The notes below the pieces were generated by a model. That model was not told the origin of the DNA. It did no database searches and worked only from the letters and a program-made list of their open reading frames with translations. 64,000 nt of DNA from assembly GCF_010015585.1 (NCBI RefSeq), contig NW_022985081.1, positions 559,434 through 623,433 on the forward strand, in the 5' to 3' direction. The position numbers and the translations under genes are program-made. Shown piece after piece: positions 1 to 11,922 of the stretch. Source of the stretch: Eremomyces bilateralis CBS 781.70 (lineage: Eukaryota > Ascomycota > Dothideomycetes > Eremomycetales > Eremomycetaceae). How positions within the stretch are numbered: the stretch's first letter is position 1; each line of letters begins with the position of its first letter.

Positions 1-494
1 CGTCCAAAACCTCATCCGACAAAACATCCTCGCGAAGGGCGCTAAGGTCATCTTCATCGGCAACGAGGCCGGGAGCATCGCCTTGAGGAACAAGGGCGGC
101 GACTACGGCTACCATGGAAGCCAGGCCGCGTTGAACATGACTGCACGGCTGCTGAGCTTCGATCTCAAGCCGAAGGGCATCGCCGTGGGCGTCATCTATC
201 CGGGTCACATGAAATTGCTGGGCGAGCATAAGCACACGATACACGGCGATGAGGTTGCCCCAGCGGTGGCGTCGAAGGCCGTGGTGGAGTTCGTGGAAAA
301 CGAGTTTAACCTGGAGAAGTCTGGACAGCTATGGGCTGCCAGAGGTTTCGCGTAAGTTGCTCCTCACTATTGTCATCGCTATTGTCATTGTTGAGCGTTG
401 AACTGACACGTCATACAGGAGCTTGCCGAACCTTGAAGGCAGTCTTGTTGAAGGCAACGCGGCGGACGAAAAGCCCATTGAGCTTCCATGGTAG
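1..494 (+). CDS. Short-chain dehydrogenase/reductase, 3' part
   Basis: C-terminal part of an NAD(P)-dependent SDR; the N-terminal Rossmann start lies left of the window. Reading from base 2, the segment contains the late beta strand (AKVIFIGNEAGSIA), the active-site helix (GYHGSQAALNMTARLLS) and the strand after it (GIAVGVIYPG). The exon ends at 351. A 67-nt intron (352-418, GTAAGT...ACAG) restores frame to a second exon ending in ELPW and a stop at 492-494; a short W-ending tail is common in fungal SDRs. The catalytic pattern is normally YxxxK, but here it reads Y-H-G-S-Q, so the lysine is replaced by glutamine. That makes a divergent or inactive enzyme possible. The family is clear; substrate and pathway are unknown. 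Confidence 0.8.
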
Positions 495-875
495 ATAAAA
501 AGGGTATTAGTGGGAATAGGAACGATATTTCATCCTGTACAAATCGTCATAAGGCAGGTGAATGTTGGAAGAAGCGAGGGATATGAAGTCATGAATTGCA
601 TGGGTGATGATGGATCACATGTATGGAAAATCAGAAGTTGGGCCTCAGGCAGTCAGGCAGAAACCCGAGTTCGATGATAGGACTGGATAATAATATGAGA
701 TTTACGACCAGCCAGAATTTCCAGCTCGGCATCATCCCCGAGTCATCTCATCAACCGTTCATTTCCCAGTTGATATTCCCTTCACGGGGTAATTAACTAG
801 TTGCAGGAAGTGTATCCGCTCCATAGGTCATGTACTAATATCTTAACTAAATCCGAAGTCCTGTCTTTCAAAATC

Positions 876-1771
876 ATGTCCCTCCTCCACCGGCCGATGC
901 CGCTCACCTTGCCCTTCCGAGCTCTAGATGTCCTCCTCCGTGGAGCCCGACAGCCCATAAACAGCGAGTTCGCAATCGCCCGACACTTCTCGAACGTCTC
1001 CCGTGCTCATCCTATCCCCCGACTCCCCCGTAATGCACCCGCCCGCATCCCTCGACGCCGCATCCACACCACCAAACGCCTCTCCGACCAGCCTCACACT
1101 CCCCCCTCCGGCTCCTTTCCCCCTCAACCACAAACTATCTCTCAGAAGCTTAAGGCCCTCAGCAGAGAATACGGGTACTCTGCCGTCGGCGTATACCTCG
1201 CCCTCTCTGCGTTGGATTTTCCGTTCTGCTACCTCGCGGTGCGGTGGCTTGGCACGGATCGGATCGGCCGGTGGGAGCATAAGATCCTTGGCGGGTTTTG
1301 GTGGATGGTGGGGATGGTGGCGCCGGGTATGGCGGAGCGGAGGGCGGAGAGGGTGACGGTGGGAGCGGACGGGGTTGGAGGGGATGGGGATGGGATGGAA
1401 GGGGGGATGGACATGGAAAAGGAGATTGGGGGACGAAAGACTGAGGGGGGTGAGCATGGTTCGGGTGAAGGAACAGCGAGTAAGTCGATATCCATTTCGG
1501 TTCGGGTCAATATTGTTTTCGTAGGGCGTGCTCGAGTTAGCCCCTGTCGAATCGGCAGTTGATGATGCCTGCCAAGGCGATCTGCTATTATACATGCTGA
1601 CTGTTGACCTTTCCAGCAATCTGGACCCAGCTGGCACTGGCGTATGCGATCCACAAATCCCTAATCTTCATCCGGGTGCCGCTCACGGCTGCCGTCTTGC
1701 CCAAGGTTGTTAAAACCTTGAGGAGCTGGGGTTACAATATTGGGAAGAAAAGACCGAAGCCCTCGCATTAG
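876..1771 (+). CDS. Mitochondrial DUF1279 (FAM210-like) membrane protein
   Basis: A 252-residue protein from two exons (876-1479, 1617-1771) with a 137-nt intron (GTAAGT...CCAG, phase 1). The first ATG of the frame is at 876. The N terminus is rich in Arg, Ser and Leu without acids, as in mitochondrial presequences. The DUF1279 domain begins at LKALSREYGYSAVGVYLA. The first hydrophobic helix (VGVYLALSALDFPFCYLAV) lies before the intron, and the second is formed after it (IWTQLALAYAIHKSLIFIR). The loop between the helices is expanded by a Gly/Glu/Met-rich low-complexity stretch. FAM210 relatives are mitochondrial membrane proteins; the molecular role in fungi is unclear. Splicing rejoins the conserved second helix exactly, so the model is solid. 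Confidence 0.85.
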
Positions 1772-2205
1772 TCTTACAGTTCAAGGACAATCGGCACTTG
1801 ACATCTCGGCTCTGTTGGCTAGAAGGAGGGCGCGATTGTTACTGGGCAGGGGCTGTTCACTGTACGCGCAATGTACAGGTGATCGTTGGTTAAGAAGGTA
1901 TCTCAACTTATCATTATTTTGGTATGAGCGGGATTGGGTGGTTCAGGCCCGCAAACAGTGACCGGGAGTCGGATCATTACAGATCGATCGTTAGGACATC
2001 TAATATCTGTATGATAGTGTGGTCGGAAGTGTTACAAGACAGTAGTCGACGCAAGTCTTTCAAATGTATCCATAGCCATCCCGCCAACAGGTTCGCTTTT
2101 GCTATAACAGCGCTTTAACCGAATCTCCCGTGCTCCAGATCCCAAAACAAGTCAAACATTTGGTATATAAGATGTAGCCCACCGCTACAAATCCCTCGAT
2201 TTGCC
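1772..2205. other. Convergent intergenic region
   Basis: About 430 bp between two convergent genes. Only short unconvincing ORFs are present; it presumably holds both 3' UTRs. No repeat or RNA gene was seen. Confidence 0.5.
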
Positions 2206-5032
2206 TCAGTCATCGAGCGGCTGCGAGCCGATGACCTTCAGGACTTCGAGTAACTTTCTCCATGCGGCACTCATGTATTCAGCCTTCTCTCCAAATCCGC
2301 ATTGGATGACGACGCGAATCGTCATCATCGAGAACCACCTTCGAGCACGGTCTTCTTGCAGATTGTCGATGGGTACGTCTCGAATTCCTGGGGCCTGGGA
2401 CCATAAGTCAAGGGTCGAAGAATATGAACCACTCTGAGTGGCGGGAAAGATTCCGGGGATGGGATCGAAGGAGGGAGCAGCGGAAAGGTCGAATGTAGAG
2501 GAGCGGGGATCTGCGTCCAGCGCAGAAAAGGTGTCCGGGTGGCTTGGGTAGCTATATGCATCGGAACATGTGACGACTGGGTTGGGTCCGAGGCAAGCAG
2601 AGGAGAGGGTAGAGCGAGGGAAGATGAAATCCGAGTGGCCTGGTGAAAAGGGGTAAGGTGAGGAAAATGCAGGTGTTATGGTCGAAGATGAAATGGGGGG
2701 TGTGGAGGTCCCGATCTGCCCATCGGAGTTGAAGTAGTCTCGAATCATGTCGTCGCTTGGTCTCTGGGAAAAGCTCAGCAGGGGACCAATGCTGCCAAAC
2801 CCGACATTAGACATGGCTGCCGAGTTGCTGGGGATGTCGAACCGCTCGTCGGTGGATGAAGTGAAGGGTTGCGGAGTATCCATTCCCATAGTTGTTGCTG
2901 CATCCGAGGGGCGAGCAGAAGAGCTGCAATTGAAGTTCCGAGCGGGGTTGGAGGCAACGGCACCTACAGAAACGCACCAGAGCAGGACTCCAGCCATATC
3001 GCCCCAGAAATCCGAGGTGCCGCTCGCTTCTAATGCCTCGCGGATTCGCATGGCGAGGTTGGGCTGTCGCCTCGGCCCCCTTGGAGCATCTCTCGTAATT
3101 CCATCGGCACCGATGATTGGCGGTGGGGTTGAGCGCGGAGCGTCGGGTCCTGTCGCTGGGTCTGTGGCAGTTCGAGATGCGACAGAAAGAGGGACTTTGT
3201 TGACAATTGCGTAGGAATACAAGACAGCGGTTAGTCGTATAGCTTCGTACACCATGTCCGGTCGAGTTCCCGGAGGAAGGTTGTGTGCAGCAGCTTTCGC
3301 TGATAAAATACGGGTGTGAAGATCGTATATGGTCATTAGCCTGGTTTCATGTGAACGTCGGTTGTATTGCTGATTAGACTCCGGGTATTCGTGAGCTGTT
3401 GAGGACTTGACGTTCTCATAGGAAGTTGATCTGCAGAACGGCGCGGTATGCCCATCGTAGGAATCTTCATTGGGTTCGACGAAGAGGTTGGTCATGTCGC
3501 GCGCGTCACAGATGAGCTCGTATATCGCAGGAGTACACCTTTTAGATCGAAGAACCGTGAAAAAATCGTCTCTCGGACAGTAGAGTGGCGATTCGACGAT
3601 GGTTTTACTTGGATCCCGGCGTATCAGGCGAGGGTTCACCGGGATATAATCCATGTACTCTTTCCAAGGAAGCCTTTCACGAAACCCGGCTGAAAAGTAC
3701 ACAGCCCTGAGGTTTGTTAGTACGACTGCTCACTGCTCTATATAGATATGGCAAGTAGATTTAGGGGGTGGCTTACAAGCATGCAGTGACTGCCAATACA
3801 CCATTCATGCCAATGTTGGATAGTCCTCCGTTAGTAAATACCAGTTCCCGCAACCCTTTCGTATGGGTTGAGATGGTCCATTCGTCTCCGCGGATGACTT
3901 CACTGAGAGCTAGGTGCGCGACAGTCATCATAGTCACGTCGTGCTTTGCTCTCTCCGGATCAGACAAGGCTTCTGAAAGCATGTTCATAACCTGAATTTT
4001 CACCGCAATTGTAATGGCGCTTTCCCCTACCAATCCATTCACGGTGTCGAAGTGGACGGCTCCAAGAATGATGCCACTAAGGAAGCTAAGTCGATGCTTG
4101 ATCAGAGTGGGCATCCAATATATATTCATGCCCTTGGATGAAAATGCGTGCGCCGCTGAAGAAGTGGTGGTCAGAAAAGGTCTGATACTAAACAATCTGC
4201 AGTGCGTGGATGTTGACTGACTGTGCATTTTCAGACGAGCGATATTGATACCCGACCTGCCCAGCTGAGGCATAGCGAGGAACGTGTCGATTCCGCCATC
4301 GATTATCATCCCTGGTTCGGTGCCACTTAAAAGGAGCGCCTCGACCAAACGGCAGGCTTCTTTAACTTCTTCGACAAACTTCTTCTCCGCGTGACCTTTT
4401 GAGCTCAAGAGTCCTTGACGAGCGAGCTGCAAATGCGCTGTATAATATCGACTGAGACCCTGTGACACCGCCTTCGGACGGCCTGCTGCAATGACCATTT
4501 GATGCCCTGGTGTTACACTGCAAGGGTGCGTACCGATCTCAAGGGTGCTTCGAGACGGAGCAGGCTGCCTCGACGATTGTAGCTCTATTTCGCTAGGTTG
4601 GCCTTCCACCTTTGAACTGGATTCGCCATGACTTAGAGTGGCCGCATCCTTCTTCTGTAGAAAGTTCATCATAACATGGGAGCGGATGGATTTGAGCTGG
4701 GCTTTCGACTGATTCGGGTTGGTGATGGTAACGAAGTGGAACGGCTCTTGAGTGCGAGCATTTATCCTGGAGCTCTTCTTCACTCGTGGCTTGGCTGTAC
4801 TTCGAGACTTAGTGTGGCTGTTCTCTGGTTCCGTTAGTTACGATCCATTAGTTGTGATCTGTGGAGGAGCGAAAAGTTGCTAGGCAGATCTTGCGAACTG
4901 GCGCTCACGATCAATAGAATCCATAAGATACCCCTCCAAGCATTGCAATGTTCTCAACAGTGATTGGCCTGAGAGCACCAAGGAATTGCTTCACTTACCA
5001 TATGTACTGGGCGTTTGCATCGTAGTCACCAT
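2206..5032 (-). CDS. Fungal transcription-factor-like protein without Zn cluster (DUF3468/Fungal_trans_2)
   Basis: Four exons on the minus strand: 5032-4999, 4824-4222, 4155-3777, 3706-2206, about 838 residues. The first exon carries ATG at 5032, with a second in-frame ATG at 5020. The start region has the pattern of a group of Pezizomycotina proteins that carry a basic stretch (RSTAKPRVKKSSR) followed by PFHFVTITNPNQ and IRSHVM, but no Cys6 zinc cluster. The middle part resembles the fungal-specific TF domain. The C-terminal third is Ser/Pro/Thr-rich, then ends in a helical segment (RRWFSMMTIRVVIQCGFGEK). The intron 3707-3776 has a perfect TACTAAC branch site. The intron 4156-4221 is 66 nt, in frame and stop-free, so its removal is inferred from GTCAGT...TTCAG only. 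DNA binding is not shown; it may be a co-regulator. Confidence 0.75.
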
Positions 5033-8000
5033 CTATACTAAGTCAGCTGTAGATCTAGAAAGCTAGTTCGGCGTCACGAATAAGCAAGCACTTGAGACGT
5101 TGAACCGAGAATATCAACCTTACATTGGCATTTGGCTCTTCCTGGCCAAAGGACATTATGCCCTCTTGAGGTTCGAGACGACCGGTTCCTGTTGCCATCA
5201 TGCTCGGTGGCTAAGATGGAGGGGACGGTGGACGAAAGGGGAAAATGATATATTTGGTATAATGCTTCAACTGGGGATTGGAGAAGGCAGCGATGCACCC
5301 CTGGAACGCGGGTAAATCTCGAGTCCACGAGGTCGGAGGTGGAGCAGGAGTACGGGGGAGAGATGAGACTGTGTGCGGCGACTGGAGAAGCGATATAGGA
5401 GGTGAAAACCACCAGTTTACCGGCTAGTGAGCAACTCCAATTTGCTTCGGCCAACCACGTCGCCTCTGGCAGTCCCTAAAACGAAAATGTATTATCAATT
5501 ATGTCTGATGGTCAAAGTTGGAATTGATACCACGATAAAGGAAGTTTGGAATCTAGATTCCTTCGAACGATGAATGAAAGTAGAAGCGGTCGACTTGAAA
5601 AATGGATCCCACTAACATCGGGTTTCCAACTTTCTAGGTGCGGGAATGAAACGGTTCACACGCGGGTAAGATGTTTAAAACCAAATGAATATGACTAAGA
5701 GAAGGTGTGTACGATGTGGGGGAGACTAACAAAGGCCATCAGGAAACGCGGCAGAGCAAGTAGTCATAGGAGAATAGGGAATGAGTGATTGGTATGGATG
5801 ACGAAGATTTTGGGAAGCCTTATGAATATATCTGTATGCTTCAGGCTCCTCAGGGAATACCGAGAGTATGAGACAACAGAGTGCACATTGCATGCGATGT
5901 TGGTCAGAAGTCGTTCTTAGCAATTTAGGGGCTGGAATGAAGCATGATGGTGCGTCAAGGTGGAGTACCAATCGACTCTTTCGACCAGGGAGCCGGATAC
6001 AGCATGGAGAATTGCCATAATCTGAGCCAAGAGAAGCCGAGAAGTCGAGAATCGAGAGCCCCATTCGAAGTTCCTTGCTAGCCCCGGTAGCCCGAGAGAA
6101 AGAGGGTCAAGGTCCCAGGGATCAGTGTTGGTCCAATATTTCTAAGGATAAGAATTCAGATATGCCCCGAAGGCCGAACGGCTGGAAGCCTGAAACAGCT
6201 GAATGGAGTTGCCAAGTGGCTGAGAAGTGAGTAGTTAGAGTGAGCAATGAACATGCACAGGAAGCTAGAAGTGCAAATTGCAAGGTCGAGATGAAAGGTG
6301 TAAGGCGGTGTATACATTCACTCAGGCGAGGATATTCCCAACGAGGAAGACACAGTTTTATCTGGCGTACCGCGTAACTGTTGCGTTAAGTCTAGCTAGA
6401 TCATGATGGTGTACCCAGTAGTATGCTGAGTCTCTGATGCACAATTTAATTCACGAGCGATGACTAAGGCGACGAATGGTGTGACTTGTGAACCGTGACC
6501 ATGAGGTAGTAGCGTGCCAAAGACTCCTAGAGCCCACGATCGAACGTGTAATATTCCGTAGTGACCATCAAATTCCCAAGGGGCTAGGTATGCCGTAATG
6601 GCAGGCCACGCACGGCCCGAGTATCATGTAGCGGGAAATCGGTTCCTGCATGTGGATTCATGCTGGGGGTTGTAGCCTCTCGAATAGTGGAGGGAATGTT
6701 CAATGATCGATCCTGATTCTTGTCACAAACCCTTGCGTATTCGGCAGTTATCTCCCCTCCAAACCACAAGGATATATTCAACGATTGGCCTCACAGAGTC
6801 ACAACTTAAAGGTGAATTGGGGTAATAGCATTTTATGCTCGTTGCTCGGTTGAGACTTGAGACTTGAGACTTGAGTCGGCGGCTCGGCGCTGTGTGGAGA
6901 CTGGAATCGGTGGAGTGTGGAGTGTGGAACTGAGATAGGGCCGTTGGGGTCAAGAAATGAAGAAAGTGATAGGAATTGGGAATTTAAGTCTTAGGCCCTT
7001 ATTAGGGTAGGGTGGGCGGAGTTTGGCGCCAAGGGCCAAAAATCCAAAATCTTCCATACTTGTGACCTGACACCGCTCGAAATCTAGTTCGCCAATTGTT
7101 TGGCGATAAAAACGTCCTCTATTAGTGTTTTCGACTAGACTCGCATTTCCAGCCCTAGAATTAGAAGAGACCTCTTCTATCAAGGATGTGATAATTCGCA
7201 TCAATCGCATGATGGTAGGGAGTGATAGGACGTGATACTGGGAAGGTACATCGGATATGGCGGAATCTAGCTCAATCCGCGTAGCGCTTAGAGAATTTGA
7301 CGAATAGGGTTTCCCGAAATATGATGTCAGTCAAAAGTCCAACCGTCCAACACGAGATTGCTGACTGTCAGCACCATATGTATATTTTAAAACAGCTTGT
7401 TCCTTCGCTTCTCAGATTTTCAGCCACCAGAAACCAAGAGGGTTGGTCAATAGACACCATGAATGCTACACACCGTACATACCATGGCGGATACGCCTTG
7501 CTGGTATGCCTTGTGATATGTGGACGTGCTCTCCTATCCTCATCGGTTCTAGTCTCACTGTGTCAGGACGGGATGTCGCGATCAGACAGCATCGTAGGAT
7601 CATAGCCGATGAATCAGTCCCACTTACGCTCCTGAAGTTTCAATTGGATAAATCCGGTTAAAAATAAAGAGCAAAACTCAGTGACATGAGACGTCGGGGA
7701 CGAGCCATCAACAACCGCATGACCCTCACGGGAAAGAAAAGCGGAAAACTAAATGGGTCGATATGTACGAGGTACGTAGGAGGCGGCCGCTATGAGCTTG
7801 AAGGTCACCATATATAGCACCCGAACTCGTCCTTATCACTGCGCTAAGCCCGGACTTTGGGGAGGAATACCGCACTGAATCTGCTGCTCGTCTGATTAAA
7901 CAGGTGAGATTATAAGGCGGGAAGAGTGACGGTACAGGTTCGTGATAGTTTAGGATGGCGGATGGGCATCGATTTGTGATGGACTCAGTCCTACTAGATA

Positions 8001-8174
8001 GACGATTATACACTGCTAACCACCAACTAGGGATCCAGTCTTGCCATGATGAATAGTCCACGGGATTCCGAGGAACCGAGGTACGCTCGTCGGTATTCCA
8101 AACATTTCACAAGAACTCCTTGCTGTCCTAAGGGAAAAGAATCTAGAACGCGGTTGAACAACCAAACATAGCGC
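5033..8174. other. Long intergenic region
   Basis: About 3.1 kb without a gene I can support. Scattered ORFs of 60-126 codons lack family signals, splicing context or codon bias. A three-copy TGAGACT heptamer repeat lies near 6851-6876. The stretch 7000-7200 is odd (GGTGGGCGGAGTTTGGCGCC near 7012) and could be an old repeat relic. The first few hundred bases presumably hold the promoter of the 5032 gene. Confidence 0.5.
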
Positions 8175-9531
8175 TCAGTGGGTCAATATCAATATAGAGG
8201 CTACTGGCAGGATGAGGTGCAACCACGACTTCATCGCAACCCTCGAACCAGGCGATGTGCCTTGTCCACAGCATGTGCGATTATACTTGACGTTGTTTAA
8301 TTGAGCGGCGACCTCGAACACCGAGCCGTTTCCGATGTTGTAATGGTCAACGAGCAAAAAGTTTGGAGGTCGTCCCCAGTCGCCTGTTCCTTGTCAGCGA
8401 TTGTCTCTACAATGCTTGAAACTGCCACTTACTGATGCATGTGTTGGCCATCAGCCCCAAGCTTCCATTACCGTCCACAGAATTCGTCTGGTTGATCGAG
8501 GCTGTGTTGGGAATCAAAAGGTCCACTCCCATAACGCCGACCTCAATGTTGAGGTTATGATTCGCAATATACATCCTCGACAGCGCTTGTTCTCTGCTGA
8601 GGTCAGGAGGCCGCTCTTGCGTGCATGGAAAGTTGACATCAGTAGGGCTGAATGGAGTCTCCCAAATCTGACTAAACTCATCCAGAATATATGGAACCTC
8701 CTCTTGGTCGGCCTTGTAATCGAGGAAAAACACAACCCGTTTCTGCCGTAGTATCATTTCGCTGAGGGTTGGCCACCTTTCAACACTCATCGGAATCTCA
8801 GGCGGGACATAGAGGTTTGGAGTGATACCACTGTTCTGGATGGGTGCAGTGAAGTTGCCGACTTCGACGAGATTGGCGTTGCCCAGGATAATTGTGAGGA
8901 CGTCGTATGGATGCTGCCGAACCCATCCAGCTACTGTTTTCAAGTAGTCTTCTAGCGTGCCGACATTGAGCATATCGCAGCTGGAATGGCATAGATACAT
9001 GGTATCATTCACCGAATGTACCTGTCCTTGAAGCATTCGGACTCCATCGTTGAGTTGGTCGATCACTCCGAGATACTGATTCGATGCCGCATTTCCTTGT
9101 CGTGAAAACGGGGAGTTATGCGCCGCAACCTCTGTTATGTTCGAATACCTCCGGGTACAGAACTCAAGATAATTGTTACACGGTTGTGTGTTTATCGGCT
9201 GTGCCGATGTCGTTGTCTGTGTGGCATTTCGCGTTGAGTTTCCCCCAATGAGGGTAACCTCCTGTGTCGTCGCCGATGAACCTGACGTTTCTGTCACATT
9301 TAAGAGCGTGGGTACTGGCTCTGATTGCCCGCTGCCGAATGTTCCGGTTGTTGAGATCGTTCGCGTACCCGTGTACGAAATGTATGAGGCTTCGGTGCCC
9401 GTTGGGACTTCATCCGGTACTATTGAATTAAGGATCGTGCCTGAGAGGACATAAGTTGATCCACTGGATTCAAGCTGCGCATAGGCAGGTAGGAAGAGAA
9501 GGCTAATGAGAGATGGAATGGAGGGTTTCAT
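8175..9531 (-). CDS. Secreted, probably GPI-anchored PLC-like phosphodiesterase
   Basis: Two exons (9531-8433, 8383-8175; 49-nt intron GTAAGT...ACAG) giving 435 residues. There is a signal peptide (MKPSIPSLISLLFLPAYAQ), then a Ser/Thr-rich linker, then a PLC-like TIM-barrel domain. Typical motifs are AAHNSPF (catalytic His of the PI-PLC X fold), QYLGVIDQLNDGVRMLQGQ, and HPYDVLTIILGN. The second exon completes the barrel (DWGRPPNFLLVDHYNIGNG). It ends with a Gly/Ser-containing segment and a hydrophobic tail (LHLILPVASILILTH), as expected for GPI attachment, so the enzyme is probably at the cell surface. The substrate is unknown; many fungal members of this family are uncharacterised. Start and splice junctions agree with the family pattern. 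Confidence 0.85.
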
Positions 9532-10347
9532 CCTTCCGACCTATCCCCAAAGACAACTACACGGGATGGACAAAGAGCTATGAGAGAAGGGAGTAGTCCA
9601 TTAAGTGAGAGAGAATGAATCGAAAATATTTGGAAAAATCGACGATGTCCGCAACGAACCAATCCTCGAGAAACGCCGATCGTAGGGGAGAAAGTGGGTA
9701 TATAAGGATGTTGTGGAGATCACTTATTCAAAGGATCCATCGATCTTCACCGAGCATGGCAAAAGCGGACATCGACCAGTACGCAATTTGAACAGCAAAA
9801 TTCGACAGATGAATAGGGAATGACAAGAACTTGGCGAGAACTGTAATACTGTAATATCGGCAATGAGCCAAAAAATCTTTGAAACTCGAATAAAAAGTAA
9901 ATGTTCTTGTCTATCAAAACAGACCAGAGTAAAACTGCGAACGCACCGACACGTCGATCCCCAAAATTGGTTTGGAGTTTCTGTTCAACAATGACGACAT
10001 GGTTCGGACAACACACATCCAAGACCCATAACAACCACAACGATGTGCTGCCTATCTTAAGGGATAATTATGGAGCAATATTCGAGGTAAATATGTGATT
10101 TGACGAGATTTCTTTGTTCTTCAGCATCGTCCAGTCCACACGTCGTGTTTCGCCCTCAACTGGACGGGTACATGGATTATATGCGGACCTGGATACGACG
10201 CTCAGCTGGAAGTTTTCCGGGATATTGTTCCATTCTGAGGATTTGAAGTGTTCCTTTCCTTCCCTTTTGACGGTTTCGTATATTCAGAGTGAACCGTTGT
10301 CAGGATACACAACACAGGCGGTTCAGACAGCGCTGTCCAATATCAAC
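9532..10347. other. Divergent intergenic region (PLC-like / SUR7-like)
   Basis: About 815 bp between divergent surface-protein genes and thus the promoter of both. The upstream in-frame extension of the SUR7-like ORF to 10114 starts with TTG and looks like 5' UTR. No other gene was seen. Confidence 0.5.
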
Positions 10348-11407
10348 ATGGTTTCCTTACCCTTCAAAACCTTTCGAATATCAAGGACCAGCGCCAATGG
10401 TGCAGTTCCTGGAGACTCAGTTAGAGACGCTGATGGTCGGACGACCAACAAGGAAGAGAAAGGATTACCAAACGGTGGTCGCGTTTCAAAGACCCAGATC
10501 AAAAGAGCAACCCAGACACGGAAGACTTTCGGTCTCATCTCATCCTTCTGCCTCCTGATATCGTTCATTTTCCTTATCATCGTCAACATTGGTAGCATAC
10601 GACCATCGGGTGCCTTGGCGGACATCTATTTTCTAAGAATCGACCTCTCGAATATCGTTCCGCAATCAATCCCAAATGCAGTGCTTCTCAACTCCATTGC
10701 GCAGACGTTGGGTCTTCACGACTATTACCAGACCGGTCTCTGGAACTTCTGCGAAGGTTATGTCAACCAGGGGATATCTGCGTGTTCGAAGCCGCACTCG
10801 TTCTATTGGTTCAACCCCGTTGAGATATTGCTGGATGAACTGCTTGCTGGCGCTTCAGGTGAGTTTGCACTGCGAGGTAATGCGTTGGTGACAACGAATA
10901 CTCACAATCGAATCAGTTGCACTCCCGGCGGACATTCTCGACGTCCTTGACATCCTCAACCTTGCCTCAAATTGGATGTTTGCCTTGTTCCTCTTCGGAA
11001 CAGTGGTCACCTTCGTCATGATCTTCTTGGTCCCTCTTACCGTCTACTCACGATGGGTATCCCTCGTTATTGGAACGTTAACTGTTATCTCCATGGTAGC
11101 GGTGGTCGTTGCTTCCGTCGTTGCAACGGTGATGTTCATCATCTTCAGAAATTCGATCACTCAGGTGGCTGAATTGAATATTGACGCGGAAATTGGGAAG
11201 AAAATGTTCGCATTGATGTGGATCGCAAGCGCGTTTTCGGTTATCGCGGCTCTCATTCAGATGGGACTTTGCTGCTGTTGTGCAAGTCGGCGAGACGTCA
11301 AGACAGGAAGGAAGAGAGGCAACGAAAAAGCATATTCCTCCACTTTGGCGGTGTCAGAGTCTCAGGGACGGAAGAGAGGCTTTTTCGGACGGAGGAAGAA
11401 TGCGTAG
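10348..11407 (+). CDS. SUR7/PalI family tetraspan plasma-membrane protein
   Basis: Two exons (10348-10858, 10917-11407; 58-nt intron GTGAGT...TCAG, phase 1), 333 residues. After a basic N terminus comes TM1 (GLISSFCLLISFIFLIIVNIG). A long external loop follows with the family hallmark GLWNFCEGYVNQGISACS (Leu-Trp-x-x-Cys...Cys, shared with claudin-like folds). Three more membrane segments lie after the intron (for example MFALFLFGTVVTFVMIFLV and MFALMWIASAFSVIAALIQ). The C terminus is short, basic and cytosolic (GRKRGFFGRRKNA). SUR7/PalI proteins sit in eisosome/MCC patches or take part in pH sensing; which applies here cannot be told. I chose the ATG at 10348 because the sequence before it has no conserved character. 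Confidence 0.85.
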
Positions 11408-11922
11408 ATGAGTTTCATCGTGTGGTCTGGTAGGATTCGGCTGTTCCTATGTGCAGATATGTGAAACGGCAGTGGATTTTGACAACCCGCAGTTGGGCAC
11501 GTCTTCCAGCTGGTACTATCAGGAGTACTGCGTATCGCAAGACAATAGAAGCTTCGAATTAGAACGAAACCGGACTTCACACGACACTTGTAATAATATG
11601 CTTCTGCCACGAACTGAAGCAGAGGTTGAGGAAGGGGTCATGAACTCGGGTTATACACCCATGGTCACGTGCAGACGTGTCATTCACGTGTCAAAATAAT
11701 AATGCCTTAGTGCCTGAGGCATATATTCAGGGTATCCTGATTGACCAGCTTCCTTAATAAATAAATAATAGCTGATGCCACCCAGCATTTCCCAATTTTC
11801 CACGACTTCATCACTCATCATCGCGACATCCACCTTTAATGCGAATTCGATCACTTAACGCTACCTAAGTCTTTCAGGTTTCGACAGAAAAGTTGCCCAA
11901 TTATTTATTGACGCGAGGCACA
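11408..11922. promoter_or_regulatory. Intergenic promoter with paired CACGTG boxes
   Basis: About 515 bp upstream of the SWIM/RING gene. Two CACGTG palindromes lie at 11666-11671 and 11685-11690, 19 bp apart. CACGTG is the core of bHLH (Cbf1/Pho4-like) sites, but binding is only inferred. There is an A/T-rich tract at 11750-11775. Confidence 0.35.

Noticed and set aside
924-1654. Long minus-strand ORFs opposite the DUF1279 gene
   Set aside because: Composition-driven shadows of a G/C-skewed coding strand; the sense strand has motifs and splice sites.
5074-5454. 126-codon minus-strand ORF
   Set aside because: Lies in the leader of the DUF3468-type gene, no domain, no codon bias.
5726-6064. 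112-codon minus-strand ORF with EEPEAYRYIHKAS
   Set aside because: One stretch looks protein-like but there is no conserved family pattern, partner exon or splice context.
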